From the NCBI GenBank assembly GCA_904063045.1, contig CAJFCJ010000048.1:1-64000 (forward strand): DNA of 64,000 bases, read 5' to 3'. The DNA comes from Dimorphilus gyrociliatus (Eukaryota; Annelida; Polychaeta; Dinophilidae). The position numbers were made by a program, and so were the translations under genes. Of the stretch, positions 46,771 through 57,635 are shown piece by piece; the first letter of the stretch is position 1, and every line of letters starts with the position of its first letter. The notes below the pieces were generated by a model, which was not told the DNA's origin, did not search any database, and was given only the letters and a program-made list of their open reading frames with translations.

Positions 46771-47009
46771 GTTTTACTTGTTGTTTTGTCTCTTTCAAAA
46801 TTAAGTTTCTCATGATCAACTTCTCTTTAAGAATTTTTTAGTTAATGATTAAAGAACAAATTCGCCCTGCACAATCAATCAGCAGGTCGAGAAAGACACT
46901 GTAAAAAATTGGAACCTTATTCAAAATGAATAAATATAAAAAATAACCACGTTATAAATAACTGTTGTCATGATAAAATCAACAGAAACTGTCATTTTGA
47001 AATAATAAT

Positions 47010-48343
47010 ATGGTTAGCATGGCTTTGAAAAGTGAACATTTAAAGTTCTTAGTGTTTTACACTTTAGCTACACTTCCAATAGCTTTAAATGTCATATGTC
47101 TACTTTATGGATGCTTTATCAACACAAATCTGATTTTGGTTGATCAAGCAAAAAAGCTGAGAGAAATGGTAGCTGAACAATATAATACAACAGATGTTGT
47201 TAACAATTGTATTGAATACAAAGATCTAAAAGGGTAATAAATATGGAGATTGAAAGGTTAAGGGCATTTCAATTTGATTTTATATTTTCATTTTTCAGCG
47301 AAATCTTGAAAATTATGATTGTTATCGCAAGTGTTCAAGCGATTCTATATTTCGAAACTTGTACTGGAATAAAAAAGAAAAAATCTTTTCAAATTTCACT
47401 AGTTTTTATTAAACTAACAAATTGTTTAGCAATACCAATAAGTTTTAAATATTTCCACCAAAAAGACTTTATTCTATGGATTGGTATTGCAAAATTCTGC
47501 TTCTATTTTTTTGCTGTAGATCTAGCATCATTTCTGCTAATAATCGTCTCTTCCTTCTTGATAATCCATTTCAGAATCATTGTGTATCATTGTTTTAATA
47601 GGAGAAAATTAATATTCAATTGTCTTTGCTTATTGAATGCATTAATAATTTTCTGTAAAGTTATGGCCATGGACATTACTTCAATAGGCCTAACTTTTGG
47701 AGGTGACTGCAATGTAACATATATTGTCAGCAGTTCAAATATTACAGTCACGTCTTATCATAATCCATATATAAAAGGATTGGAACTGGCATGTTATCTA
47801 TTATATTTTTCACTTAACCCCAACAGGATGTTGTTTTCAACAACAATAAATGCAATGATTATGGTACTAACATTATCCTTACTAATTTCAATTTACTGTA
47901 TTTTTAATGACATATTTAAAAAATCAGTAATTTTTTTAAAGGTTATGTTGTCATCACTTGTAGCTGCACTTTGTATCTTGGTTATATTTTATTTCAACTT
48001 TAGTTCACTATTTCAACAATCTTTTGAAATTAAACTGTCTTTTATAGGTTTTTTTATATTGCTTCAAGTTTTTTGCTTTTCATATCCTCTAATTTGTATA
48101 CATGTTATTATGGATTCTTCCAAAAAAATGTTAATGGATAAGTATGTTTTACTTTTTTTTTTGCTTCTAATTTAACTTAATTTGCTGTTTTTTTGCAACA
48201 GAAACTCTCTTTTCTACACAATTAAACAATTGATTGATAGTAAGAAGCCTACATTGAAAAAGAGTGAAATGACTGCAGAATGCCATTTGAATAACCAAAG
48301 TATTGATATGAATTATGATATGCCACTAATTGAAAACAAATAA
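47010..48343 (+). CDS. Orphan multipass membrane protein, 402 residues
   Basis: Exons 47010-47233, 47299-48141 and 48202-48343 join in frame (phase 2 at both junctions; donors GTAATA and GTATGT, acceptors TTTTCAG and CAACAG). About seven or eight hydrophobic helices are visible: FLVFYTLATLPIALNVICLL, IMIVIASVQAILYF, a 30-residue block ending SFLLIIVSSFLIIHF, LCLLNALIIFCKV, MIMVLTLSLLISIYCIF, SLVAALCILVIFYF and FIGFFILLQVFCFSYPLICI. An extracellular NTT sequon sits after helix 1 and two more (NVT, NIT) in a later loop. The C-tail is hydrophilic. No GPCR signature (DRY, NPxxY) is seen and the family is unrecognised. Confidence 0.8.
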
Positions 48344-48775
48344 AAAACAATGAATACTTGTTTGGCATTTGTTTGTTTAATGTATATATTTACTTTTCAT
48401 AACACTGAAATTAGTTTTATATTTAATACAATAATAAGTTTTTCTTAAACATGCTAATTCTGGTGTCAAGGTTATATCATACATCATAAGTTTCAGCACA
48501 ATATTCTATAACTTACTGATATCAATTCTAAAGCTTGTGTTTTGTCTGATGGTTTTCAGTAGTGAAATACTGCAAAAAATTCTGAAAAATTGTAGATGAA
48601 ATATGCACAATATTCACTTTCCATGAAAAACATGGAAGATCCCAGAACTGTTTCCTGTCTGGATTTCAAAATGGCTACAAAAAGTGATTGCATTATGGGA
48701 ATGTATTGGATATATCTCAAAATCAATAATAATTTAAATTTGAAAAAGTATTTTGTAATATTTTCTTCACATAGT

Positions 48776-48883
48776 GGACGTTTTCTCCAGTGGATGTTTT
48801 CTCCAGCCAGTGGATGTTTTCTCCAATAAGTGGACGTTTTCTCCAGGAGACATTTTCTCCACTGGATGTTTTCTCCATAATTC
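48776..48883 (+). repeat. Terminal array TGGACGTTTTCTCC
   Basis: Six tandem units of (T)GGAYGTTTTCTCCA with short spacers. It is a variant of the MITE/MULE terminal motif in which CTGTC is replaced by CTCCA. No coding partner was found nearby. Confidence 0.7.
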
Positions 48884-48899
48884 ATGAATTCAGTTTCTA

Positions 48900-49840
48900 T
48901 ATATAATGGTAACATAGGCATTCAATGTACCATTTCAAAAATTACTGGGAAACTGGTAAAACTTTCAGGGTGACCAGAATTGTACTGAGAGCAAGCCTTT
49001 TACTTATTCAACAAAACATGACTGTCCTGCAGGTTAATTCAAAAATATTCTCTATTATCTTCTTTCCCATTCATTTACTCTTTGATGTTTGAACAGCTGA
49101 CTGAAATGAAAATGGCGAACCACATTTTTCGCAAAATGTTGCAATTTGTTATGAAGTTATTGGAAAAAGTGGTCAACACATTTGAATTGAAAATTCAAAA
49201 AAAAAAAAAAATGACTTTAACAACTTCTATCTACTCTTTAGGCAATGGCATTTTTTAGACACTCCAAAAGGAATATTTGGTGTTGGAAGAGAATACTTCA
49301 GAGTATTTGGAAAAGAACTTTATTTCAAAGAAATAAAAAAATCATCTTGCTTTAATTTGATCAGTGGTTTCTTGTTATTATTTTGAGAGGAGAACAAATG
49401 TTATTGTTCCTATATTAATATTAGGCAGCTTTCTTTATCCATTCATAATTTGTTCTTGTTCTTTGAATTGCACGCCACTATTTGTTTCTTGTTTAGCCTA
49501 AAATATCCACTAGATGTCTATAAAGACCTCCTCGATTTCTGATATGTGTTAATTGCCATTCTGCAAAAATTATTACATATTTTAAATTGAAAAGAAAAAA
49601 TAATCAAAATCTTGTGCTAAAATCTTTATGTTAAAACCACTGTTGGAAACTCTGCTAACAAGCACAAAATGGATATTTAAAACCATATTAGCAACCAAAG
49701 TAAATACATTGTAATTACTTACCAGAAAAATTGAGCTTTTGTAAGCTGATGTGAAATTGAAGAGTACATTTATCAAAAATAAAATTGTTACTCTCTCTAG
49801 TGAGTACTTTCAAAGTGAAAATGCTAATAATCACTAATTG
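48900..49840. other. No supported gene
   Basis: AT-rich with poly-A tracts; 49300-49340 has a weak R4-like string. Confidence 0.35.
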
Positions 49841-49849
49841 AAAAACAAA

Positions 49850-51240
49850 ATGGCTGCCAGCGGTTATTTTAACAAAAAAGAAGAAATTGAGTGTTGTATT
49901 TGCTTAAATTCTTGGCTAAATAGTGACCTAAAAGTTCTTCCATGTCAACATACTTTCTGCTTTCATTGTTTAAATCAACAACATATTCAAAACAATGTAA
50001 TTACTTGTCCAGAATGTCAACAGGATTATACAGTAAAAGAGGAGGATAATACAAAATTACCAAAATATATTTTGAAAAATTCAGTTGAAAAATCAACAAC
50101 AAATCAAAATTTATGTTTAATTCATCAGGAAAAAACAGTACTTTATTGTCCAACACACAATGTAGAAAATTTATGTCATATATGCTTTGAAGATAGTCAT
50201 CAAAATTGCAAAATATTGACAATGCTAAGGCATGAAAGAATGAAAACTGATTTAAAAGTTATTTTAGAATATGAAGCTGAAATGACTAAAGAGATTTTAA
50301 AGAAAATTGATGATTGTAAAGGCAAAGCAATTCCAAGGCTTACAAATCAGTTTGATGAAATAAGGAATACATTTCTGAATATAAGTCAGGATAATTGAAA
50401 TCTTTTAAAATCATTTTTAAAGGCTAGTGATGGTTTAAAGACAGCTATAGAGAGAATTAAAGATACTGATCTGGAAATTGTGGACAACTTTCAAGTCTTT
50501 TATAAAATTCTCAACATTACACAACTTTTTAATACTTTTCAACAGAAACAGCTGAATGAAACATAAGTAGAACTTTTAAATAATATAAAATCAATAAATA
50601 CAAAGACATAAATTCATAATGTCAATTTATCAGAAAAGATCCTTAGTGATGGGGAATTAAAAAATTTCTGCTTGAACCTTCTATCAATAAATTGTCCTTT
50701 AAACATTAATTTTTCTCAGTGTAATTTGAATAAAAATACAAGCAGAACAATTGGAAATATGTTACAACTTTCTTCTAATGTGGAAGCAATAATTTTACAA
50801 GGTAATAAAAGAATGGAAAATGGATTTTTTACTCTTTGCAAAGGACTTTATCAATCATAGAACAGTTTAAAGACCATTGATTTTTTTTCTATATGTGAAG
50901 GGTGTCAACAATCATCAAACACTTTCAAAAGTTTTCATTTATCTGCATGTCATTTGAATGAAAAACAGAGTAAGAAATTTGGGAATTTATTAATTTTGTC
51001 CTAAAATTGAAGAAATAAATTTACATTGTAATCAACAAATGAAAACTGGATTTTTTAACATTTGCAATGGGCTTCAAAAGTCATCAAACATTTTGAAAAG
51101 TATTGATTTATCTGCATGTCATTTAAATGAAAAACAGAGTGAAAAATTTGGAGATTTACTTAAAAGATGCTCTAAAATAGAAACAATAAATTTACAATTA
51201 AACAAAGGAATGGGGAATGGATTTTTAGATATTTGTTTTT
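49850..51240 (+). pseudogene. RING/B-box/coiled-coil/LRR protein, disabled
   Basis: The ATG at 49850 opens a TRIM-like N-terminus: RING (ECCICLNSWLNSDLKVLPC ... HTFCFHCLN ... CPECQQDYTV), a B-box (CLIHQEKTVLYCPTHNVENLCHICFEDSH) and a helical segment. A TGA at 50396 interrupts it. The same frame continues through two TAA codons into RNI-type repeats (NINFSQCNLNKNTSRTIG ... NGFFTLCKGL). After a TAG and a frameshift, two more repeats are readable (51039-51230). RING-B-box joined to LRRs, in place of B30.2 or NHL, is an unusual layout. The repeats resemble those of the gene at 37452-39068. The RING part alone could still be expressed. Confidence 0.7.
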
Positions 51241-51511
51241 TTTGTGTATGTTTTAAGGAAAAGATATGCAACTTATTTTACTTTTTAGGGATGTTGTAGA
51301 ATGGAAAAAACATTGGTATAATGTTTTCAATTGAAGAATTAAATCCTTACATAAAAATAATCCCTTTGAGAACAATTGACTATTTGGCATTAGAACTGGG
51401 TACCATATTAATTATTTTAAAAAACTTAGTTTGTAGTGTTTGAATTCAAATCGTACTGATAAATTTTCTCTGTTTCAAGATGAATTATATAACTATGATA
51501 GTAAGATTGAT

Positions 51512-51640
51512 GAATGCGATAGAAAATATGGAATGAATTATGAAGTTTTACCCTAACCCTAACCAAGCCCTATTCCATCTTTCTCTTCCCTAAACTTTAG
51601 TTTAGACCTTCCTAACAACAAAACAATAGTTGATTTATAT
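51512..51640 (+). mobile_element. MITE fragment (copy 12)
   Basis: AATGCGATAGAAAATATGG at the left end and CCCTAACCCTAACCAAGCCC inside; the right end has decayed. Confidence 0.5.
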
Positions 51641-51719
51641 TTTTATTTGAACTTAGTATATAATTTTTGTTTGTTTTATGAAACAAATGCTTTTCATTTT
51701 GTTGATTAATTTCTACGGA

Positions 51720-51860
51720 AATTACATTTCTTAAGGCTACTTGTGGATGAATTTGAAAGGTTCTATTTGTGTGAGTACTTTGGTGCATTGATAAATGTTT
51801 GGAAAAGATGAATACTGTTCTGAAGAAGCAGAAATTCCTACCATTACAATACAACAAAGT
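51720..51860 (+). repeat. R1 core fragment
   Basis: GGTTCTATTTGTGTGAGTAC, ATG at about 51795 with frame MFGKDEYCSEEAEIPTITIQ, and CCTACCATTACAATACAACA. Confidence 0.6.
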
Positions 51861-52121
51861 ATATCTGATTCAATCAGTTTGATTTGTAGAGGTGAATTTA
51901 AACAGTAGGCTTCTAAACTTCAATACCAGCTTTACTCAGCTATATAACTTCAGGAAAAATCCTTGCCTGACCAAAGGTGGACCCAAACCCAAAACCTACT
52001 TCATTCAATAGCCAATACTTAAAAGTTAATATGGAAAAAATTTTCTATTAGCATTTAAAAACACAATTTCCAGGATGACACTTCAAAAGAAAATTATTTA
52101 TTTCAAAATTTTTACTATTCT

Positions 52122-54016
52122 TTATCTATTAAAAATGACTGTTGCTTCGCAGAATTTTGCATCATTATCAGGGTATTCTTGGTATTCCTTTACAATTTGT
52201 AAATGACGAATTGCTCCAAATTTACATCTATATTTGCACAGTTTAATAGAGAATTGATCTGGATTTTCGAAACTATGAAAAGGACATTGGCACAGTGATA
52301 GACTACCACAATTTTCAGTATTATCCTCCTTATAAACCATAATATCTTGACAATCAAATGGATAATTATTCTCTTTAAACCATAGGTTAACTTCAATAGA
52401 ACTACTTTCCAAATTATTTGGATCAATTGAAATTCTATTAAAATGAATGTTTGATGAACAAGTTTGTAAATTATGATCAACAATTTCTTGATTGTTTGAT
52501 TGAAGGAAATTTTTTTTATAAAAACAACCTATTCTACCAACTGTTAAATCAACTTGTGACATTTCACTACTTTCAAATTGTTTACTGACACAAATTTTTA
52601 ACAGTGGTAAATCATTTATTGGTAAATTGATAAGCCCATAATAACTTCCATTAAAGTTATTTGTACATTTACATTTTAAAGCTGGATATTTAAAGCATTT
52701 TCCATTTTCATCTAAAAACTTTAGAGTTTTATTATTTGATGCAAATAATAATCCTTCAATATTTTCTGATTTATAATTTGAACAGTCAATACCTATGTAT
52801 TGAGTGCAATAATAGCTGTTGGCTGCCAAGTGATGTTTGTATTTTCTAAAAAATGAATTGCTTGGGCTGCAATGAAGAAATAGCAAAGTTTGAAACAAAA
52901 TGGAAGATTAAATTATTTAAAGTTTCACCTGATAATTTGGTGATCTACAGAACATTCGTCAGTTGTTGTTGGTGTATAGGTTCTTTTTCCTAGACCTTCT
53001 AATGTCAAATCAGATGATTTTATAAAATTTCCAAAAGATTCGCAAAGAACTATAATAGGTTTTGGTTTAAGACCAATTGCTTTAATTTCATATAAACCAA
53101 GAAATACTTGATTATCGCTCTTATAAAATAGAAATCTGAGAAAGTTTGTCTTCAATTCCGTTTGTAATGATGTAAACAAACTAGTTTTATTTACAATCAT
53201 TTCAATTAATCTCTCATCAGATTTGATGATAATAGAATCAATTTCATTTTCAATTGGTTGTTTTACAATAATCTGTTCAATTGAGTACCTGTCATAAAAA
53301 TTTATTTGAATAAATATGTTTTTATCAGTTGCCAATGGTTTCCACATTTCATCAATATAAATAATAGAGTCTTTTATAGCTAATTTACAATTACCAGTTG
53401 ATGATTGGCAAGTTGAACCACTTTCAATTTTTGAAATATCTAATGATATCCAATTATCAATTATATATAAAAAGACAGAGGACGCCACAAGTTGTGATTG
53501 ATTAAACCATTCGGAACACGATAGAAAATATTTATTCAAACCAAGAATTTGAATTTCTCCAATTTCTAGATCATTGTAATCTGATTCACTTACTTTTACA
53601 TAGATTCTATGTATAGATGTTAAATTAGAAAATTCAATTTCATTCCAGCCATTTGTAAAATTATGCTCTAAAACATAATCTTCGGTATTGTCTGAAAATG
53701 TTATTGTAAAATTCAACTTTTCCTGTCCATTACGTAATTTCAGAAGACGTATCATGTGTAATTTAAAATTTTCACTATGCTCAATTTGAAACCAAAAATT
53801 AACTTGGCTTATATTTTCTTTATTAGGATCAGACTTGAATTTCAAAGCTGTTCCATCATATAAATTATTAAATTCATGTAGTCCATAATGAATAGATCCG
53901 CTTTTGCGAATAATGTCCTGTGACGATAATAGATTTACGTAATCTTCATAAAATCCATTGATTAACGGTATAAACAGTATTATCACACCAAAAAAGATAT
54001 TTTTTATCATATACAT
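52122..54016 (-). CDS. Discoidin-like secreted protein, gene B
   Basis: Exons 54016-52929 and 52866-52122 (intron 62 bp, GTGAAA...TTGCAG, phase 2) encode 610 residues. The start is MYMIKNIFFGVIILFIPLING, a signal peptide. The first galactose-binding-like segment ends ESDYNDLEIGEIQILG. The second has TGNCKLAIKDSIIYIDEMWKP and ends FLGLYEIKAIG. Exon 2 is Cys-rich (CSNIHF, CSSNIHFNRISID, CRCKFGAIRHL-like). It is colinear with gene A throughout and at the same intron position, so the two are paralogues about 42 kb apart on the same strand. Probably extracellular; ligand unknown. Confidence 0.82.
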
Positions 54017-54424
54017 TTTGTTCAAAGAGAGAAAATTTTCCAACTAATAAAAAGTTTTCTCATGTTCAAACAAAATAAAGATAATCGATGTTTTCAATTT
54101 CTGAGAATAAATAACACATCAACAATTTATTATTTATGAAAATATCCATATTTTTCTTGTCAATTTCTTATTTGTTCTATTGATCTAGTTAGTGTAAATA
54201 GACATGGAGTAATAATTTTATCTCTTCTTTTCAGGAGTTTACTTGAATAATTCATGATGAGAGTCAATAGAAATTCAATTTTTTCAATATTTTTTTGTGA
54301 ATTAAGTCTCAAAAGAAATTGATTATCATATTTTGTTTCATTATTATATTTACTTTTTTGTTTGTCTCCACAAGTCATTGACAAATATCCATAAATTGAC
54401 AAAGATCATCTAAAAATTGTATGT

Positions 54425-54625
54425 TGTTGCATTTTAATTGTAGGAAATTCTGGCTCTTACATACTGTTTTTTTTAGTAATTTAAATGCTGGAAACAGCAC
54501 ATTTCGGTAGTGAATTTAAAAATTTTTTATTTCTATAATTAACCTTCACCTTTGAAGCAATATAGACTAGTTAATTTGGTTCTATTTCGACCAGTACTTA
54601 CCTACAACCTCAGCAGGAAAGTAAA
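54425..54625 (-). repeat. R1-related fragments upstream of gene B
   Basis: 54425-54475 (TTTTAATTGTAGGAAATTCTG) and 54576-54625 (TTCTATTTCGACCAGTACTTA) are pieces of the R1 core. They lie about 400 bp upstream of gene B in its orientation. Confidence 0.5.
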
Positions 54626-55080
54626 CTGCATTATCATAATTTACTTTATGCCATTCAAGTTTCCCTCTTCTTATTTGTGTTGATCTTGTTAAAGATACAA
54701 TAATTGAAGGATTTTTATTCAGATTACAAGGAGGATTCAAACATAATTGCATATCAATTGAATTTCCTGGACATTCAACTCCTCCATTGGATGGTGGAGG
54801 ATTTATACAACTTCTTGTTCTTGTTTTTAAACCATCACCACAATTTGGATTACATCCACTCCATTCAGATCATTTGGACCATCCTCCTGCTATAGGATAC
54901 TTAGAATCTTCAGCAGCAACACATATTCTAGTTGTACAGTTACAAACATTTAATGTTGCACCAAAGAAAAAACCAGATGGACATTGCTGTGGCAAAGCAA
55001 CACCATTGTAACAATGATGGAATTGCCTACAATCATTTTTGTTAGGGAATGTTCCATTTTGACCTCCTTCACAATCACAT
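54612..55080 (-). CDS. Chitin-binding + TSP1 protein exon with in-frame TGA
   Basis: After an acceptor (ATATACAG) near 55079 the minus-strand frame encodes a peritrophin-type chitin-binding module (CDCEGGQNGTFPNKNDCRQF, HHCYNGVALPQQCPSGFFFG, NVCNC). A thrombospondin type 1 repeat follows: GGWSK, then TGA, then SEWSGCNPNCGDGLKTRTRSC ... GGVECPGNSIDMQLC. The TGA at about 54871 falls where TSP1 domains usually have tryptophan. The frame then continues about 75 codons. A hydrophobic N-terminal stretch (TVLLLIEWNFSQFVCLL) upstream at 55180-55130 may be a signal exon. Either a recent nonsense mutation or a sequence error. Confidence 0.6.
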
Positions 55081-55380
55081 TCTGTATATAGCAAGACTGT
55101 TGAAGTGTATATGGAGAAAAGTCAGAATTAAGTAGGCAAACAAATTGAGAAAAATTCCATTCAATCAATAACAACACTGTAAAATAAATATAATTAAATG
55201 ATAAATTCAAAACATTGAAAAAAAAATTATTAACAGAAAAGAAGAGAAAATATTAATTTCATTTTTCTTGTCACAGATACTTTTTACACTTTTGAAATAA
55301 AAATGAATTTTGGTTGAGAATGATAAAAATCAGATGACAGATGACACATTTCAAGGAGATGCATTTCTATTATAAAGAAT

Positions 55381-56136
55381 ATTATAAAGAATATTTGCTA
55401 TTTGCAACCTAGCATTAATATTACAATTTATTAATCCATAAATTTATGATTTTCAACTAAAACTAGTTGAATTAATTATCAATTATGCTTCAATTCTAAG
55501 TTTAGATTATATTCACTATTCAACAGTATGGTATACACAATACTGTTCTTCTTAACATGCATTAATCAGATATACTTCCTCCTTATATGCTGATGCTAAA
55601 TTTACTAACTCAATCAATTCAATATCATTATTAAGGTAGAATATAAAAACGGTCAAATATACAATCTACATGTTTTCTTCATTGTTACATCTTATGCAAC
55701 TCTCCAACCTGAGAAATTCAACTATTATTTAGAAGAGGAAAACAATAAAAACATGACCATATTTAGAACTTTTCTTTGTCTTCAAATGTTACTTTTGTTT
55801 TTGTGAACATTGAAATTTGTGAACTATCAACCCTTAAAAGAGTATATAAACCCTACGAAATTAACAGTTGACAGTTCACTTTTCTAACCATCAGCTAGTT
55901 GTTTAAACTAGCTTGTTTAGAACTAGAAGCTCATTTTACTCAATACATATTCTTTGGACAAAATACTGGTGTTTTGTTAATTAATTTCTACCGAAATTGC
56001 CTTTGTTAGCCTATTTGTGGACGAACTTTAAAGGTTCTATTTGGACCAGTACTTTGGCAAGTTGGTAAATGATTGGAAAGGACGATTATAGGTGTGACGA
56101 ACCAGAAATTCCTACAATTACAATACAACAAAGTAC
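55381..56136 (+). repeat. Repeat R1, long copy 2
   Basis: Near-identical reverse complement of 8530-9307. TATATAAACC lies at 55843-55852. The ATG at 56069 opens a frame reading MIGKDDYRCDEPEIPTITIQ. It ends just before the FLYWCH fragment, antisense to it. Confidence 0.85.
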
Positions 56137-56151
56137 AACAAAGTTTGTTCC

Positions 56152-56944
56152 TCATTGATGGATGCTTGCTGTACATTTTCTCTTTTTATTTCTGACAGAA
56201 CAGGTCCATACTGTAGTTGTTTTTGTTTTTAATTTTATATTATAGGAATACTCTTTGTGTAAAAGTAAATCTTTTCCTTTTTGACTTCCATTTTGTAGAA
56301 TTTTAAAATGAAAATCATTAAAAGAATTTTCTTTAACAGATGTTTCACTTTCAAAAGATTCTTCCTCAATTTGTTCAGATGCTATATTTGAATTTTGATT
56401 TGTTTGAACATGATCAACTTCAATTTCATTATTAAATTTAATATCACTTCCATTTATGATATTTTCCAAATTATCAATTTCTTCATTTTGCATTGCCTTT
56501 GGATTGTCATCATGACTGTCATTGGTACTCCATGATAAGGATAATCTCAACTCATCTGTGAACTCTTCAGTACTACTTTGTTGTTCTTGATTATTCTCTC
56601 TTTTCTCCTCAATATTCTTTTCCAGAATTCTTTCTTCTTCCTCTTTCAGTTTTACCATAAAATTGATGTTTTTTACTTCACTTACTGCACTTTCCATGCG
56701 TTTTTCTGGCTCATCAACTCTCTTTATCATCACCAAACAAGTTCCTTTTCATATTTTAAAACAACTTAAGGAGAATGGTGACTCTGTTGCTGAATCTTGA
56801 AAAAAATAAATAATATATAGGTTTGAAAAAAACATAATACAAACCTTTCAAACATTTTATATGACAAAGGTGGGAGCACAAAGAGCATTTTCCTTTAATT
56901 TGCTTACCAACAAATTTTTGATTGCAAAGAGAACAATTTTCCAT
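56152..56944 (-). pseudogene. FLYWCH transposase N-terminal fragment
   Basis: Exon 1 (ATG at 56944) encodes a small zinc-binding stretch (ENCSLCNQKFVGKQIKGKCS then CSHLCHIKC), with a donor after CLKG. The exon to 56152 has an acidic linker, then a FLYWCH start (FHFKILQNGSQKGKDLLLH ... VWTCSVRNKKRKCTAS) that is cut before the terminal His, right at repeat R1. No MULE core follows. It is a truncated relative of the gene at 16393-18990. Confidence 0.65.
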
Positions 56945-57352
56945 CACTAATTATTGTTTATAAAATACTGAGAGAAAGGAACTGCAAAATTATTACAAAC
57001 AAGTCATTGATTATCCATGTGGAATATGGTATTTTGAGAAAAACATTCAAAAATATTCACAAAATGTTTAAAATTGTTATATTTATGTTATGGGAAATTA
57101 TTAATTAAATAATCAGTCAGTTTTGTTATCACAACAATTAAAAAGAACAATACAAACTTGAAAAATTAAAAATTTCACATTACCTCAAGTGAGTGAAAAT
57201 AGAAAAGGAAGTTGACAGTTCATAACTTTTTTCCTGAAGATTTCCTAACAAATACCAGTTTTTGTCAAAAAAATATTTATTTCTTACAATTTTTTTATTA
57301 TTAATATCTATCTATTTAATTTTATTTAAATTAATATTTTTATTCATGTACA

Positions 57353-57410
57353 TTTTCTGTCAGTTTATGGACGTTTTCTGTCAGTTAATGGACGTTTTCT
57401 GTCACATCCT
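57353..57410 (+). repeat. Terminal array GGACGTTTTCTGTCA
   Basis: Three tandem units ending GGACGTTTTCTGTCACATCC: the end of a MITE/MULE-type element without an identifiable body. Confidence 0.65.
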
Positions 57411-57635
57411 GTTATATTGTATGGTTATCTACAATTTTCTAAAGAGCATCTATATTAAACTGAAGTGCACACAGACAGTTACTGTTTATGCTGAGAAGGA
57501 AATTCTAATTATCATGACATGATAATGTACAAACTTTGAAACAACTCTATTTAGGCTAATGTTAATTGGTTATTTATTTTCAAAATTCAGTCAAAAATAT
57601 TATTAATTGCTTTCATCAGAAATTTTACTGTAGAC

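Noticed and set aside
48776-48883. CRISPR-like array
   Set aside because: Units of about 14 bp with irregular, partly repetitive spacers in an animal genome; they match MULE/MITE terminal arrays.
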